DNA from: Caulobacter sp. FWC26
GTDB taxonomy: Bacteria > Pseudomonadota > Alphaproteobacteria > Caulobacterales > Caulobacteraceae
Length of the DNA: 64,000 nt
Direction: 5' to 3'
Assembly (NCBI RefSeq): GCF_002742645.2
Contig: NZ_CP033875.1
Location: forward strand, 3,140,001-3,204,000
Under the pieces are notes generated by a model. The model saw nothing but the letters and a program-made list of their open reading frames with translations. It did no database searches and was not told the DNA's origin. Of this stretch, positions 41,280 through 49,756 are shown piece after piece. How positions within the stretch are numbered: the first letter of the stretch is position 1; every line of letters starts with the position of its first letter. The translations under genes were made by a program, and so were the position numbers.

Positions 41280-42566
41280 TCAAACGTCGCTTGGCAACCT
41301 CACCGACGCCGATAGGGCGTGAGCGGGCAGCCCCTCGGCCTCGGCGAGGGCCACTGTGTGCGGTCCGAGCACGGCGAACGAGGCCGTATCGCACTTCACG
41401 ATCGAGGTGCGCTTGATGAAGTCGTAGATCGACAGGCCGGACTGGAAGCGCGCCGCCCGGCTAGTGGGCAGGACGTGGTTGGAGCCGGCGACATAGTCGC
41501 CGATGGCTTCCGGCGTGAGACGGCCCAGGAAGATGGCGCCGGCGTGCCGCACCCGGTCGGACAGGCGCTCGGGGTTGTCGAGCGCGAACTCGACGTGCTC
41601 GGGCGCAATGGCGTCGACCAGGGCCGGGCTGTCGTCCAGCGGCGCGATGATCACCGCGCCGTGGTCGCGCCACGAGGCAGCAGCGTCCTCGCCTGTGGAG
41701 AGGGTCTTGAGGCGCTCGGCGATGGCCTGTTCAACCGCCGCGGCGAAAGCCTCGTCGTCGGTGATCAGGATCGACTGGGCGGCCGGATCGTGTTCGGCCT
41801 GGCTGAGCAGGTCGGCAGCGATCCAGTCGGGATTGTTGTTGCGGTCGGCGACCACCACAATCTCCGAGGGGCCGGCCAAGGCGTCGATGCCCACCACGCC
41901 GTACAGGCGGCGCTTGGCGGCGGTGACATAGGCGTTGCCGGGGCCGACGATCTTGTCGACCGGCTGGATCGGACCCGCGCCATAGGCCAGGGCGGCGACG
42001 GCCTGGGCTCCGCCCACGCGCCAGATCTCGGTGACCCCGGCTTCCTTCGCGGCGGCCAGCACGGCCGGCTGCAGCTTGCCGGGCGGGGTGACCATGGCGA
42101 TGCGATCGACGCCGGCGACCTGGGCCGGGACGGCGTTCATCAGTACGGTCGAAGGATAGGCCGCGCGACCGCCCGGAACATAGACGCCGACGGCTTCCAG
42201 CGGCGTCCAGCGCCAGCCAAGCTCCACGCCGGCCTCGTCGGTCCAGGCCTGGTCGGCGGGACGCTGGCGGCTGTGATAAGCGCGGATACGCGCGGCGGCG
42301 AAGGCGATGGCGTCGCGCACATCGGCCGGGGTCTCCGACGCGCCGGCCTCGATCTCCTCGGCGGTCACGCGGATCGTCTCGGCCGTCAGTTCGACCTTGT
42401 CGAAGCGCCGGCTGTAGTCGAGCACCGCCTCGATTCCCTGCGTGCGGACCGCCTCCAGCACGGCGGCGGCGGCGGCGTCGACATCGGCCGGCGAGCCACG
42501 ACGCTCGTCGAGGAAGGCCTTGAAGGCGGCCTGGAAATCGGGATCGGAGAACTTAAAGCGGCGCAT
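41280..42566 (-). CDS. hisD: Histidinol dehydrogenase
   Basis: 428 residues of normal length. Key blocks: YVPGGRAAYPSTVLMNAVPA, AGPSEIVVVAD, the zinc ligands in LLSQAEHDPAAQ, and the catalytic Glu-His in IAPEHVEFAL. The C-terminus has AGAIFLGRLTPEAIGDYVAG. It performs the last two steps of histidine synthesis, oxidising histidinol to histidine with two NAD. It heads hisD-UPF0262-phosphatase. Confidence 0.97.
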   Translation of the reverse strand: MRRFKFSDPDFQAAFKAFLDERRGSPADVDAAAAAVLEAVRTQGIEAVLDYSRRFDKVELTAETIRVTAEEIEAGASETPADVRDAIAFAAARIRAYHSRQRPADQAWTDEAGVELGWRWTPLEAVGVYVPGGRAAYPSTVLMNAVPAQVAGVDRIAMVTPPGKLQPAVLAAAKEAGVTEIWRVGGAQAVAALAYGAGPIQPVDKIVGPGNAYVTAAKRRLYGVVGIDALAGPSEIVVVADRNNNPDWIAADLLSQAEHDPAAQSILITDDEAFAAAVEQAIAERLKTLSTGEDAAASWRDHGAVIIAPLDDSPALVDAIAPEHVEFALDNPERLSDRVRHAGAIFLGRLTPEAIGDYVAGSNHVLPTSRAARFQSGLSIYDFIKRTSIVKCDTASFAVLGPHTVALAEAEGLPAHALSASVRLPSDV

Positions 42567-42611
42567 GGCCTGCTAGATGCGGCTTTTTCCGACCAAGGCA
42601 AGCCCGAAAGC

Positions 42612-44078
42612 CTACGGAATGGCGGGGTCGCGCATGACAGCACGCCGCATCAGGAGTCCGTAGACGACCGCCGCGATCGCCAATCCGACGAACCAGGCAT
42701 AGGTGTATAGCCCCGTCCAGATATTCCCAACGCCCCCGAACAGATGCGGCGCGGCGGCCGCCAAGAAACCCGGCAGATTGGGAGCGACGCCGAGGAGCAG
42801 CGCCACGACGGCGGCAATGTTCCAGCCCCCGCGATAGGCGTAGGTCCCGTCGCGGACATAGAGGTCATCGACCGCCAACCGAGCCTTACGGACGATCCAG
42901 TAGTCCACGATCAGCACGCCCGCGATCGGCCCCAGAAGCGCGCCGTATCCGACCAGCCAGGTGAAGATGTATCCCTGGGTCGTCTCAAGGAGCTTCCAGG
43001 GCATGATCAGGACGCCGATGACCGCCGTGATCCAGCCGCCCATCCGATAGCTGATCTTGCTGGGCCATAGCGCGGAGAAGTCGTAGGCCGGGCCCACCAG
43101 GTTGGCCGCGATGTTACAGCACACTGTGTCGAGGCTGATGATCAGCAAGCCGACCACCACCGCGATCCCGCCGATGTCGCCGGCCAGTTGGACCGGATCC
43201 CAGATCGCCTTGCCGAAGATGATCGTGGTCGCCGAGGTCGTCACCACGCTGACCACGGCCAGCAGCCCCATCGGCACGGGGAGTCCAACCGCCTGGCCGA
43301 TGATCTGATCGGACTGGCGACGCGCGAAACGGGTAAAGTCGGGAATGTTGAGCGCAAGGGTCGCCCAGAAGCCGACCATGGCCGTCAAGGCGGGCGCGAA
43401 AACCGTCCAGAACTGGCCGGCCTTGGCGCCGCCCGCCGCGAAGGCCGAAGGCTGGTGCAGGATCGGCCCCAGGCCTCCCGCCTTGTCCACGGCCCACCAC
43501 ACCATCAAGGCGCAGATCAGGATCTTGATCGGCGCGGTCCAGGTCTCCAAACGGCGGATCGCCGTCAGGCCCTTTGTCACGAAGAGTAGTTGCACGCCCC
43601 AGAAGGCGAAGAACGCCAGAAGTTGCCCAACACCGATCCCCAATAGCGGCAGCGGGGCTCCTTCCAGTTTCCGGCCGGCGATGACGCCCAGCAGGGTCAG
43701 CAACGCTCCGCCGCCGATCCAGGTCTGGATGCCGTACCAACCGCAAGCAACGACCGCGCGCGCCACCGCCGGGATCCGCGCGCCCTTCCAGCCGAATGAA
43801 GCCCTGGCCAGGACGGCGTAAGGCACGCCCCAGCGCGCCCCGGCGTGTCCGATCAGCAGCATCGGGACCAGGACGATCACATTGCCGAGCAGAACGGTCA
43901 GCACCGCCTGCATCGCCGACATGCCCTGCTCGATCAGACCCGACGCCAGCATGTAAGCCGGCACGCAGATGACCATACCCAGCCACAGCGCCGCGAAATG
44001 CCACCAACGCCAGTTGCGCTGCGCCTCAGTGGTCGGCGCTAGGTCTTCGTTCCAGAGCTCATTGTCGGGCGCGCGCAT
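42612..44078 (-). CDS. NCS1-family nucleobase/allantoin/hydantoin permease
   Basis: 488 residues with about twelve membrane helices. The start NELWNEDLAPTTEAQRNWRW and the helix-1 to helix-3 sequence (GLIEQGMSAMQAVLTVLLGN, ARWGVPYAVLARASFGWKGA) are typical NCS1 features, as is IAGVLIVDYWIVRK. These are proton- or sodium-coupled importers of purines, pyrimidines, allantoin or hydantoins. No degradation genes are adjacent, so the substrate stays open. Confidence 0.9.
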   Translation of the reverse strand: MRAPDNELWNEDLAPTTEAQRNWRWWHFAALWLGMVICVPAYMLASGLIEQGMSAMQAVLTVLLGNVIVLVPMLLIGHAGARWGVPYAVLARASFGWKGARIPAVARAVVACGWYGIQTWIGGGALLTLLGVIAGRKLEGAPLPLLGIGVGQLLAFFAFWGVQLLFVTKGLTAIRRLETWTAPIKILICALMVWWAVDKAGGLGPILHQPSAFAAGGAKAGQFWTVFAPALTAMVGFWATLALNIPDFTRFARRQSDQIIGQAVGLPVPMGLLAVVSVVTTSATTIIFGKAIWDPVQLAGDIGGIAVVVGLLIISLDTVCCNIAANLVGPAYDFSALWPSKISYRMGGWITAVIGVLIMPWKLLETTQGYIFTWLVGYGALLGPIAGVLIVDYWIVRKARLAVDDLYVRDGTYAYRGGWNIAAVVALLLGVAPNLPGFLAAAAPHLFGGVGNIWTGLYTYAWFVGLAIAAVVYGLLMRRAVMRDPAIP

Positions 44079-44195
44079 GCCGCTCTCCGCGGGTGCGATC
44101 CATCCCCAGCGCGCCGGCCCCCGCCTCGACGCGACCTGACCTTACGGGCGGATCGCTCCGGCTGGCAATTGAGGTCGCCCTGGTCCTGAGCCGCG

Positions 44196-44390
44196 CTAAC
44201 CCAGAGCTGCGTAAGCCAGCGTGGCCAGTCCGGCGCAGAAGACAAAGCTCAGCGCGACCAGCGTCGCCCGTCCCCAATCGAAACAAGGCCCGCCATGCCG
44301 CAGAACCGGCGGCGCGGGCTTGGTGATGTCGCAGGCACGAAATAGCACGGACTGGGATTCGCCCGTCGCGTAGGCGGTCTTCCTGGCCAT
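44196..44390 (-). CDS. Small single-pass membrane protein, hypothetical
   Basis: 64 residues from the ATG at 44390, which has a perfect GGAGG five bases upstream. The C-terminal third is one hydrophobic helix (ATLVALSFVFCAGLATLAYA), preceded by a basic and Cys-containing segment (RACDITKPAPPVLRHG, GGPCFDWG). I know no family. The ribosome-binding site and clean composition support a real gene. It lies 117 bases upstream of the NCS1 permease gene on the same strand, but coupling is not shown. Confidence 0.6.
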   Translation of the reverse strand: MARKTAYATGESQSVLFRACDITKPAPPVLRHGGPCFDWGRATLVALSFVFCAGLATLAYAALG

Positions 44391-44530
44391 GTGGGCCTCC
44401 CTGACGTTCACGCCTCTTCTGAGCGCGTGGCGTTAGGTTAACACCGCTCGCCTGTCCGGCGAATTGGCTGGGCGATCACTAGCGCGTGGGACGAATCTCC
44501 GGCGCCGCTCCTGCTTGCGGAAAGATCAGG

Positions 44531-44562
44531 AAAAAGGCGCCGCTCAGAGTTTGAGCAGGCGC
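44531..44562 (-). terminator. Rho-independent terminator of murA-DUF2948
   Basis: On the minus strand GCGCC(T)GCTCA pairs with TGAGCGGCGC, with one bulged T and loop AACTC, followed by CTTTTTCC. It starts 16 bases past the DUF2948 stop. Confidence 0.85.
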
Positions 44563-44577
44563 CCAAATCGGAGGCCT

Positions 44578-45018
44578 TTAGTCCTTGTGCCCCGGCGTTC
44601 GGGGCGTGGACCAGGGATCGGACACATCCGCCAGCGCGACGTCGAGACAATCGACCGTCACGCGCATGTCGCCGCCGCCCGCGAAGGTCAACGTTACGAC
44701 GCCGGCCGGAGGCTCCTCGGCAGGCTCGAAGCCAATGGACAGCAACTCGACGACGGCGCCCTTGGCGTCCCGGCGCAGATTGCGCGCCTGGACGCTCGAG
44801 ACATCGCCGAACTGAAGCGCCGAACGCACCCGCTCGCCCTGCTTGCCCTTCCGCGCTTCCCAACGGAAGCGATTGCAGGCGATGGTCAGGGTGCGAGCCT
44901 GAGCGTCCCATCGGATGTCGCCGATCTTGGCGATGGCGTCCTGAAGCGCTGCAGACAGGACCCCCAGGTCGTCGGCGTCGTGCGCCAGCAGGCGCAAGGG
45001 CTTGGCGGCCTCGGCCAT
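44578..45018 (-). CDS. DUF2948 family protein
   Basis: 146 residues from the ATG at 45018. The alphaproteobacterial DUF2948 pattern is clear: LRLLAHDADDLGVLSAALQD, GDIRWDAQARTLTIACNRFR, WEARKGKQGERVRSALQFGD and LDVALADVSDPWST. Function is unknown. It starts two bases after the murA stop, in line with the murA-DUF2948 pairing seen in this class, and a strong terminator follows. Confidence 0.9.
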   Translation of the reverse strand: MAEAAKPLRLLAHDADDLGVLSAALQDAIAKIGDIRWDAQARTLTIACNRFRWEARKGKQGERVRSALQFGDVSSVQARNLRRDAKGAVVELLSIGFEPAEEPPAGVVTLTFAGGGDMRVTVDCLDVALADVSDPWSTPRTPGHKD

Positions 45019-45020
45019 GA

Positions 45021-46310
45021 TCAGAGTTCCGCCTCGCCGTCGCCCTTGATGCGCCGCACCTGAGCCCCGCAGGCGCCCAGTTTCTCTTCCAGGCGCTCGA
45101 AGCCCCGGTCGAGGTGATAGATGCGACTGACCGTGGTCTCGCCGCGCGCGACCAAGCCCGCAATCACCAGGCTGACCGAAGCCCGCAGGTCGGTGGCCAT
45201 GACCTCGGCGCCTTCCAGTTGTTCCACGCCGCGCACCCGCGCCTCGCCGCCCGACACCGAGATGTCGGCGCCCAGGCGCATCAGCTCCGGTGCGTGCATG
45301 AACCGGTTCTCGAAGATGGTCTCGCGGATCCGGCTCTCGCCCCTGGCCGTCGTCATCAGCGCCATGAACTGGGCCTGCAGGTCGGTGGCGAACCCGGGGA
45401 ACGGCGCGGTTTCGATATCGACGGCGGTCAGGCGCTGGCCGTCGCGGCGGATGATGCACCCGTCAGCCGTCTCCTCAACGCCCGCGCCGGCTTCCTTCAG
45501 CTTGTCGAGCAAGGCGTCGATCAGGCCCGGACGCGCGTTGCTGAGACGCACCTCGCCGCCGGCCATGGCGGCCGCCACGGCGTAGGTGCCCATCTCGATC
45601 CGATCCGGAATGACAGCGTGCGTCGCGCCGTGCAGACGCGGAACGCCGGTGATCGTCACCGTCGGGGTGCCGGCGCCCTCGACCTTGGCGCCCATGGCGT
45701 TCAGGCACTCCTGGAGGTCGACGAGTTCCGGCTCGCAGGCGGCGTTGTGGATCACCGACACGCCGTCGGCCAGCACAGCGGCCAGCATCGCATGCTCTGT
45801 GGCGCCCACCGACACGAACGGGAAGGTGATCTCCGCGCCCTTCAGGCCACGCGGGGCCTGTGCGTAGACATAGCCTTCGTGCAAGTCGATCTTGGCGCCC
45901 AGGGCCTCGATGGCCTGCAGGTGCAGATCGACGGGCCGGGCCCCGATCGTGCAGCCGCCCGGCAGCGAAACCTTGGCTTGGCCCGAACGCGCCACCAACG
46001 GGCCCAGCACGTTGAACGAGGCGCGCATCTGGCGGACCAGGTCATAAGGCGCGAAGCCGCTGGTGATCTCCGGCGCATGGAGGAGGGTCTGCTGGCCGTC
46101 GGAGCCGTCGCTTTCGGTCACCTCCACGCCCAGACGCGTCAGCAGCTTGCCCAGAAAACGGGTGTCGGCCAGACGCGGCATGTTGGTCAGGCGCAGCGGC
46201 TCGTCGGTGAGCAGGCTGGCCGCCATCAGCTTGATGGCCGAGTTCTTGGCGCCGCTGACCGGGATCGTCCCGTTCAACTGCGCGCCGCCGATGATGGCGA
46301 TGCGATCCAT
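45021..46310 (-). CDS. murA: UDP-N-acetylglucosamine 1-carboxyvinyltransferase
   Basis: 429 residues, normal MurA length. [20 protein letters not shown] with [13 protein letters not shown] at the start, the catalytic Cys in [34 protein letters not shown] and [16 protein letters not shown]. It transfers enolpyruvate to UDP-GlcNAc, the first committed step of peptidoglycan synthesis and the target of fosfomycin; the Cys kept here is the fosfomycin-sensitive form. Confidence 0.98.
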   Translation of the reverse strand: MDRIAIIGGAQLNGTIPVSGAKNSAIKLMAASLLTDEPLRLTNMPRLADTRFLGKLLTRLGVEVTESDGSDGQQTLLHAPEITSGFAPYDLVRQMRASFNVLGPLVARSGQAKVSLPGGCTIGARPVDLHLQAIEALGAKIDLHEGYVYAQAPRGLKGAEITFPFVSVGATEHAMLAAVLADGVSVIHNAACEPELVDLQECLNAMGAKVEGAGTPTVTITGVPRLHGATHAVIPDRIEMGTYAVAAAMAGGEVRLSNARPGLIDALLDKLKEAGAGVEETADGCIIRRDGQRLTAVDIETAPFPGFATDLQAQFMALMTTARGESRIRETIFENRFMHAPELMRLGADISVSGGEARVRGVEQLEGAEVMATDLRASVSLVIAGLVARGETTVSRIYHLDRGFERLEEKLGACGAQVRRIKGDGEAEL

Positions 46311-46406
46311 TAAGGTCCCTCGAACGCGCGGGGTGGGGACGCCGCGCGGTCAACATGTGAGGCGCGCCTTCTATCCGTTGCAAGAGGGCTTGCAAGGCCC
46401 TGCCGC

Positions 46407-46856
46407 TTAAATCGGCGCTGAGAGATCATAGGGACGCTCGTCGGGCCAGAACAGCGCGTGTGTGGTGCTGGCGAGGTCGATCGCCACCTGGGCCAGATCG
46501 ATCGCCTTGCGAACCGCCGCCAGGCCATCCTCGCCGAACGCCGCCCTGCCATACTGGGTGTCGAACGGGCCGCCGTCGCCCGCGAGCCTCACCGCCACGG
46601 CCCAGCCTGCGCCGACAGGATTCGGAAACGGCGCAGACAACGCGAGGGTCAGGATTCGCCGCTGCCCGGTCGCGTGAGTTATCCCCAGCAACTTTCGAAC
46701 GTCGTTATACGGCCCTGGCGCGGCTTCGGCCGCCGTGATCGCTGCGTCGTCTTCGCCAGAATCCTTGCGCGACGCGGCTTTTCGCTTCCGGAGATTGGTT
46801 CGGAGGGCCTCCGCGAGCTTGGCTTCACGGGCCATCTTGTCGTCGTTGATCGGCAT
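46407..46856 (-). CDS. Hypothetical protein near tRNA-Thr
   Basis: 149 residues from the ATG at 46856. The first half is basic and helical (MAREAKLAEALRTNLRKRKA), the second looks globular (ILTLALSAPFPNPVGAGWAV, DGLAAVRKAIDLAQVAIDLA). No signal peptide or membrane helix. I do not recognise the second part; the first resembles the short basic alphaproteobacterial modules of the form ALRxNLRRRKxQ. It is upstream of murA, with 96 bases between, on the same strand. Confidence 0.6.
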   Translation of the reverse strand: MPINDDKMAREAKLAEALRTNLRKRKAASRKDSGEDDAAITAAEAAPGPYNDVRKLLGITHATGQRRILTLALSAPFPNPVGAGWAVAVRLAGDGGPFDTQYGRAAFGEDGLAAVRKAIDLAQVAIDLASTTHALFWPDERPYDLSAPI

Positions 46857-46946
46857 GTTCCGGGGGTGCGGCGACAAAGTTGTTCGGTCAAGACGATTTT
46901 GGGCTTGGCGTTCGCGATTCTCCTCGCTATACGCCCCCTCCTCGTC

Positions 46947-47021
<75 letters not shown>

Positions 47022-47022
47022 T

Positions 47023-47056
47023 GGGGACCCAAGCAAGTTTCGTTGCTTGGGTCCCC
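47023..47056 (+). terminator. Long hairpin directly after tRNA-Thr
   Basis: GGGGACCCAAGCAA (47023-47036) and TTGCTTGGGTCCCC (47043-47056) pair perfectly over 14 bases with a GTTTCG loop, beginning two bases after the tRNA 3' end. No T-run follows. It may stop transcription or guide 3'-end processing. Confidence 0.6.
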
Positions 47057-47090
47057 GCCATTCCGACGAGACTTCCAGATACAGTTTCAG

Positions 47091-47174
47091 GTACCCAACG
47101 CTCCCCAGCGTCGCCTTGCGGCTTGGGTACAGTCACAGGCGCGCCAAGAGATCGCGGCCAGGGACTGGCCGCGA
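47091..47174. repeat. Two further inverted repeats between tRNA-Thr and the MFS gene
   Basis: GTACCCAA (47091-47098) pairs with TTGGGTAC (47123-47130). TCGCGGCCAG (47152-47161) pairs perfectly with CTGGCCGCGA (47165-47174) around a three-base loop. The second lies 35 bases past the MFS stop (47209) and could terminate it. The first shares the CCCAA/TTGGG arms with the hairpin at 47023. Confidence 0.5.
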
Positions 47175-47208
47175 CGCGGGCGTGACACCGGCGTCCGTGG
47201 CGCCTCGG

Positions 47209-48501
47209 CTATGCGGTCTGATTGACGCGCTTCAGCCTCGCCATGGCGGCGAAAATCAGCACGCTGGTGACCAGCAACACCGCCGCCAGCGCCAGCATGG
47301 GCGCGAGATCGCTGCCGGTGGCGTCCCGCACCACGGGCACCAGATTCTGGGCGATGAAGCCGCCCAGGTTGCCCACCGCGTTGATCGCCGCGATACCGGC
47401 AGCGGCGCGCGGGCCGCTGAGGAAGCTGGGGGGCAAGCTCCAGAACACCGGCTGGGCGGCGAAGATCGCCGGCGCGGCGACGCACAGCATGGCGAACTTC
47501 AACGGCGCGCCAGGCACAATGACGCTCAGGCTCAGCGCCACCGCGCCCAGGAGGACAGGACCAGCGATGTGCCAGGCGCTGGCGCCGTGCCGGGCGGCGT
47601 GACGCGGCACAAACCAGAGCGCCACGGCGACGAATAGCCACGGAATGACGTTGATGAAGCCATTCACCGCGTTGGAGACCCCAAACGACTTTACGATCGT
47701 TGGAAGCCAGTAGCTGAGGCCGTAGGCGCCCAGCGGCATGCCGATATAGAGCCCGGCCAGCATCAGGACACGCGGATCAAAGATCGCCTTCCAGGCGCCG
47801 CGATGATCGTCGACCTCGCCCCCCCGCTCGGTCGCCAGCACCGAAGCCAGCCAGGACTTCTCGGCCTGGGGCAGCCAACCCGCCTGTTCGGGGCCGTTCG
47901 GCAGCTTCCAGAGCACGTAGGGCGCCAGGAGAACCGCCGGCATTCCGGTAACCAGAAAAACCCATTGCCAGCCCGCCAGCTCGAGAAAACCGTCCAGCCC
48001 GAGCAGAAGCCCGCCGACCGCCGCGCCGACCGCATTGGCCAGTGCGGAGGCGATCATGAAGAGACCCACCATCCGCGCACGATGCGCCTGAGGGTACCAG
48101 AGGGTCAGGACGTAGAGCACGCCGGGGAAGAACCCCGCCTCTGTCGCCCCCAGCAGAAAGCGCAGCACGTAGAACATCGCCGCGTTCTGGGTGAAGCCGA
48201 GCGCCAGGGTGACGAGGCCCCAAGAGAACATGATCCGGGCGAACCACACCCGGGCGCCCACACGCGCCAGGATCAGGTTCGAGGGCGCCTCGAAGAGGAA
48301 GTAGCCGATGAAGAACAGCGACGCGCCCAGGCCATAGGCGGCCTCGCTGAGTCCCAGCGCCTGCACCATGTCCAGCTTGGCGTAGGAGACGTTCTGCCGG
48401 TCGATATAGGCGATCAGGTACATCAGGCAGAACAGCGGCATCAGCCGCCGCGTCACGCGCCCGACGGTGGCGCGCTCCAGGTCACCGGAGGGATCGGACA
48501 T
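47209..48501 (-). CDS. MFS transporter, anion:cation symporter (ACS) type for sugar acids
   Basis: 430 residues with twelve helices. ACS-family features are YLIAYIDRQNVSYAKLDMVQ, LGATEAGFFPGVLYVLTLWY with RARMVGLFMIASALA, and ANAVGAAVGGLLLG. Known members carry galactonate, glucarate, tartrate or gluconate with protons. It is 28 bases downstream of a LacI regulator on the same strand and near gluconokinase, so a gluconate-like sugar acid is a reasonable guess. Confidence 0.88.
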   Translation of the reverse strand: MSDPSGDLERATVGRVTRRLMPLFCLMYLIAYIDRQNVSYAKLDMVQALGLSEAAYGLGASLFFIGYFLFEAPSNLILARVGARVWFARIMFSWGLVTLALGFTQNAAMFYVLRFLLGATEAGFFPGVLYVLTLWYPQAHRARMVGLFMIASALANAVGAAVGGLLLGLDGFLELAGWQWVFLVTGMPAVLLAPYVLWKLPNGPEQAGWLPQAEKSWLASVLATERGGEVDDHRGAWKAIFDPRVLMLAGLYIGMPLGAYGLSYWLPTIVKSFGVSNAVNGFINVIPWLFVAVALWFVPRHAARHGASAWHIAGPVLLGAVALSLSVIVPGAPLKFAMLCVAAPAIFAAQPVFWSLPPSFLSGPRAAAGIAAINAVGNLGGFIAQNLVPVVRDATGSDLAPMLALAAVLLVTSVLIFAAMARLKRVNQTA

Positions 48502-48529
48502 CGAAGGTCTCCTAGGAAGCGCGACCCGC

Positions 48530-49561
48530 TTATGAGGCGCCGGGCGGCGGCGCGGTCGATTCGCGCTCGATGAGGTGGTGGTCGAGGATGTGGTCGGCGG
48601 CGAAAGGCGCGTCCGAGCGCAGCGCGCGGATCAGGCGGTCCAGCGCCACAGCGGCCATTTGTCGGACGGGCTGACGGATGGTCGTCAGGGGCGGCCAGAG
48701 CGTGGTGGCGACGGTCGTGTCGTCGAAGCCCACCACCGTCAGATCCGCCGGCACGTCGAGATGTCGCCGATGCGCAACCGAGACCGCTGCGGCCGCCATA
48801 TCGTCATTGCTGGCGAAGATGGCCGTCGGCGGCGTATCGGCGCCAAGCAGGGCTTCAGCCGCCGCCAGCCCTGAGACGTAGGTGAACCCGCCTTGGGCAA
48901 CGACCAGCTCGGCGCCGTCCACAGCCGCAATGGCCGCCCTGGCGCCCTCGAGACGCTCCGCGCTGGCCGTCTGGTCGGGGTTGCCCGTGATGAAGCCGAT
49001 ACGCCTGTGCCCCAGCGCCAGCAGGCGGCCGGTCATGGTGAGGCTGGCTTCTCGATCATCGATTCGCACATTGATGGCGTCAGCGACGGGCCGGGCCGCC
49101 GCAACCACCGCGATCGGAAGACCGGCGGCGCGCAAGATGTCGCGCGCCAAGGCGGACTCGCCGAGCGGAGGGGCCAATACGACGCCCTGCACGCCAGCGC
49201 TCACCAAGCTCTCCAGTTCGGGCGCGGACGGCGGGCGCCCTCCCTCCCCTCGAACGAGGATCAGGCGCGCGCCCGCGCTGGTCGCTTCCTCGAACACGCC
49301 GATCAGGAAGTCGCTCATGAACGCGGCGCTGGGATTGGAGTAGACCACGCCGATCCGGAGCTCGCCGTCCATGACGAGATTCCGCGCTGTGAGATTAGGC
49401 TGGAAGTTCAGCTCGCGGATCGCCGCCAGAACCGCTTGGCGTGTGTCTTCGCGAACCTTGGCCTCGTGGTTCAGGACGCGTGAGACAGTCATTCGCGAGA
49501 CGCCCGCGCGCTGCGCGACGTCGGCCATGGTCGCCCCCCGGACGCGCTCCGGGCGGCTCAA
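48530..49561 (-). CDS. LacI-family repressor of the sugar-acid locus
   Basis: About 343 residues if the TTG at 49561 is used. The ATG at 49528 falls inside the HTH (the M of ATMADVAQRAGVS sits where LacI proteins have TIKDVA), so the start must be upstream; TTG at 49621 is another option. HTH: MADVAQRAGVSRMTVSRVLN. Hinge: NFQPNLTARNL. Sensor: LLALGHRRIGFITGNPDQ, TAIFASNDDMAAAAVSVA, VVGFDDTTVATTLWPPLTTI. It is co-directional with and immediately upstream of the MFS gene, and downstream of the TonB receptor gene. Confidence 0.88.
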   Translation of the reverse strand: MSRPERVRGATMADVAQRAGVSRMTVSRVLNHEAKVREDTRQAVLAAIRELNFQPNLTARNLVMDGELRIGVVYSNPSAAFMSDFLIGVFEEATSAGARLILVRGEGGRPPSAPELESLVSAGVQGVVLAPPLGESALARDILRAAGLPIAVVAAARPVADAINVRIDDREASLTMTGRLLALGHRRIGFITGNPDQTASAERLEGARAAIAAVDGAELVVAQGGFTYVSGLAAAEALLGADTPPTAIFASNDDMAAAAVSVAHRRHLDVPADLTVVGFDDTTVATTLWPPLTTIRQPVRQMAAVALDRLIRALRSDAPFAADHILDHHLIERESTAPPPGAS

Positions 49562-49661
49562 GGGCTCACCCCGAAGAGGCGCTGGGCGCTGATCGCTCCG
49601 GTGTCCAGAATCGTCATCCAAACCTCGGTTCCCCCAATATCGAACAGCGGGGAATCCTTAG

Positions 49662-49715
49662 CGCAAAGAAAGGCGCCCGGACCACGGCTCGACGCAGGTC
49701 GACCGGATCCGGGCG
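49662..49715 (-). terminator. Terminator after the TonB-dependent receptor
   Basis: CGCCCGGA (49674-49681) pairs with TCCGGGCG (49708-49715). On the minus strand the stem is followed by CCTTTCTTTGC. It lies about 42 bases after the receptor stop. The loop is long (26 bases), so the call is moderate. Confidence 0.5.
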
Positions 49716-49756
49716 AGGCCGCCCAGGGGAGGTGAAGGCGGACGGCCCTGGACGTC

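Noticed and set aside
45114..46313. A 399-residue open frame opposite murA, and similar long frames opposite hisD and the chemoreceptors
   Set aside because: Same antisense effect; each covers a well-recognised gene and shows His/Arg/Gly-rich low-information sequence.
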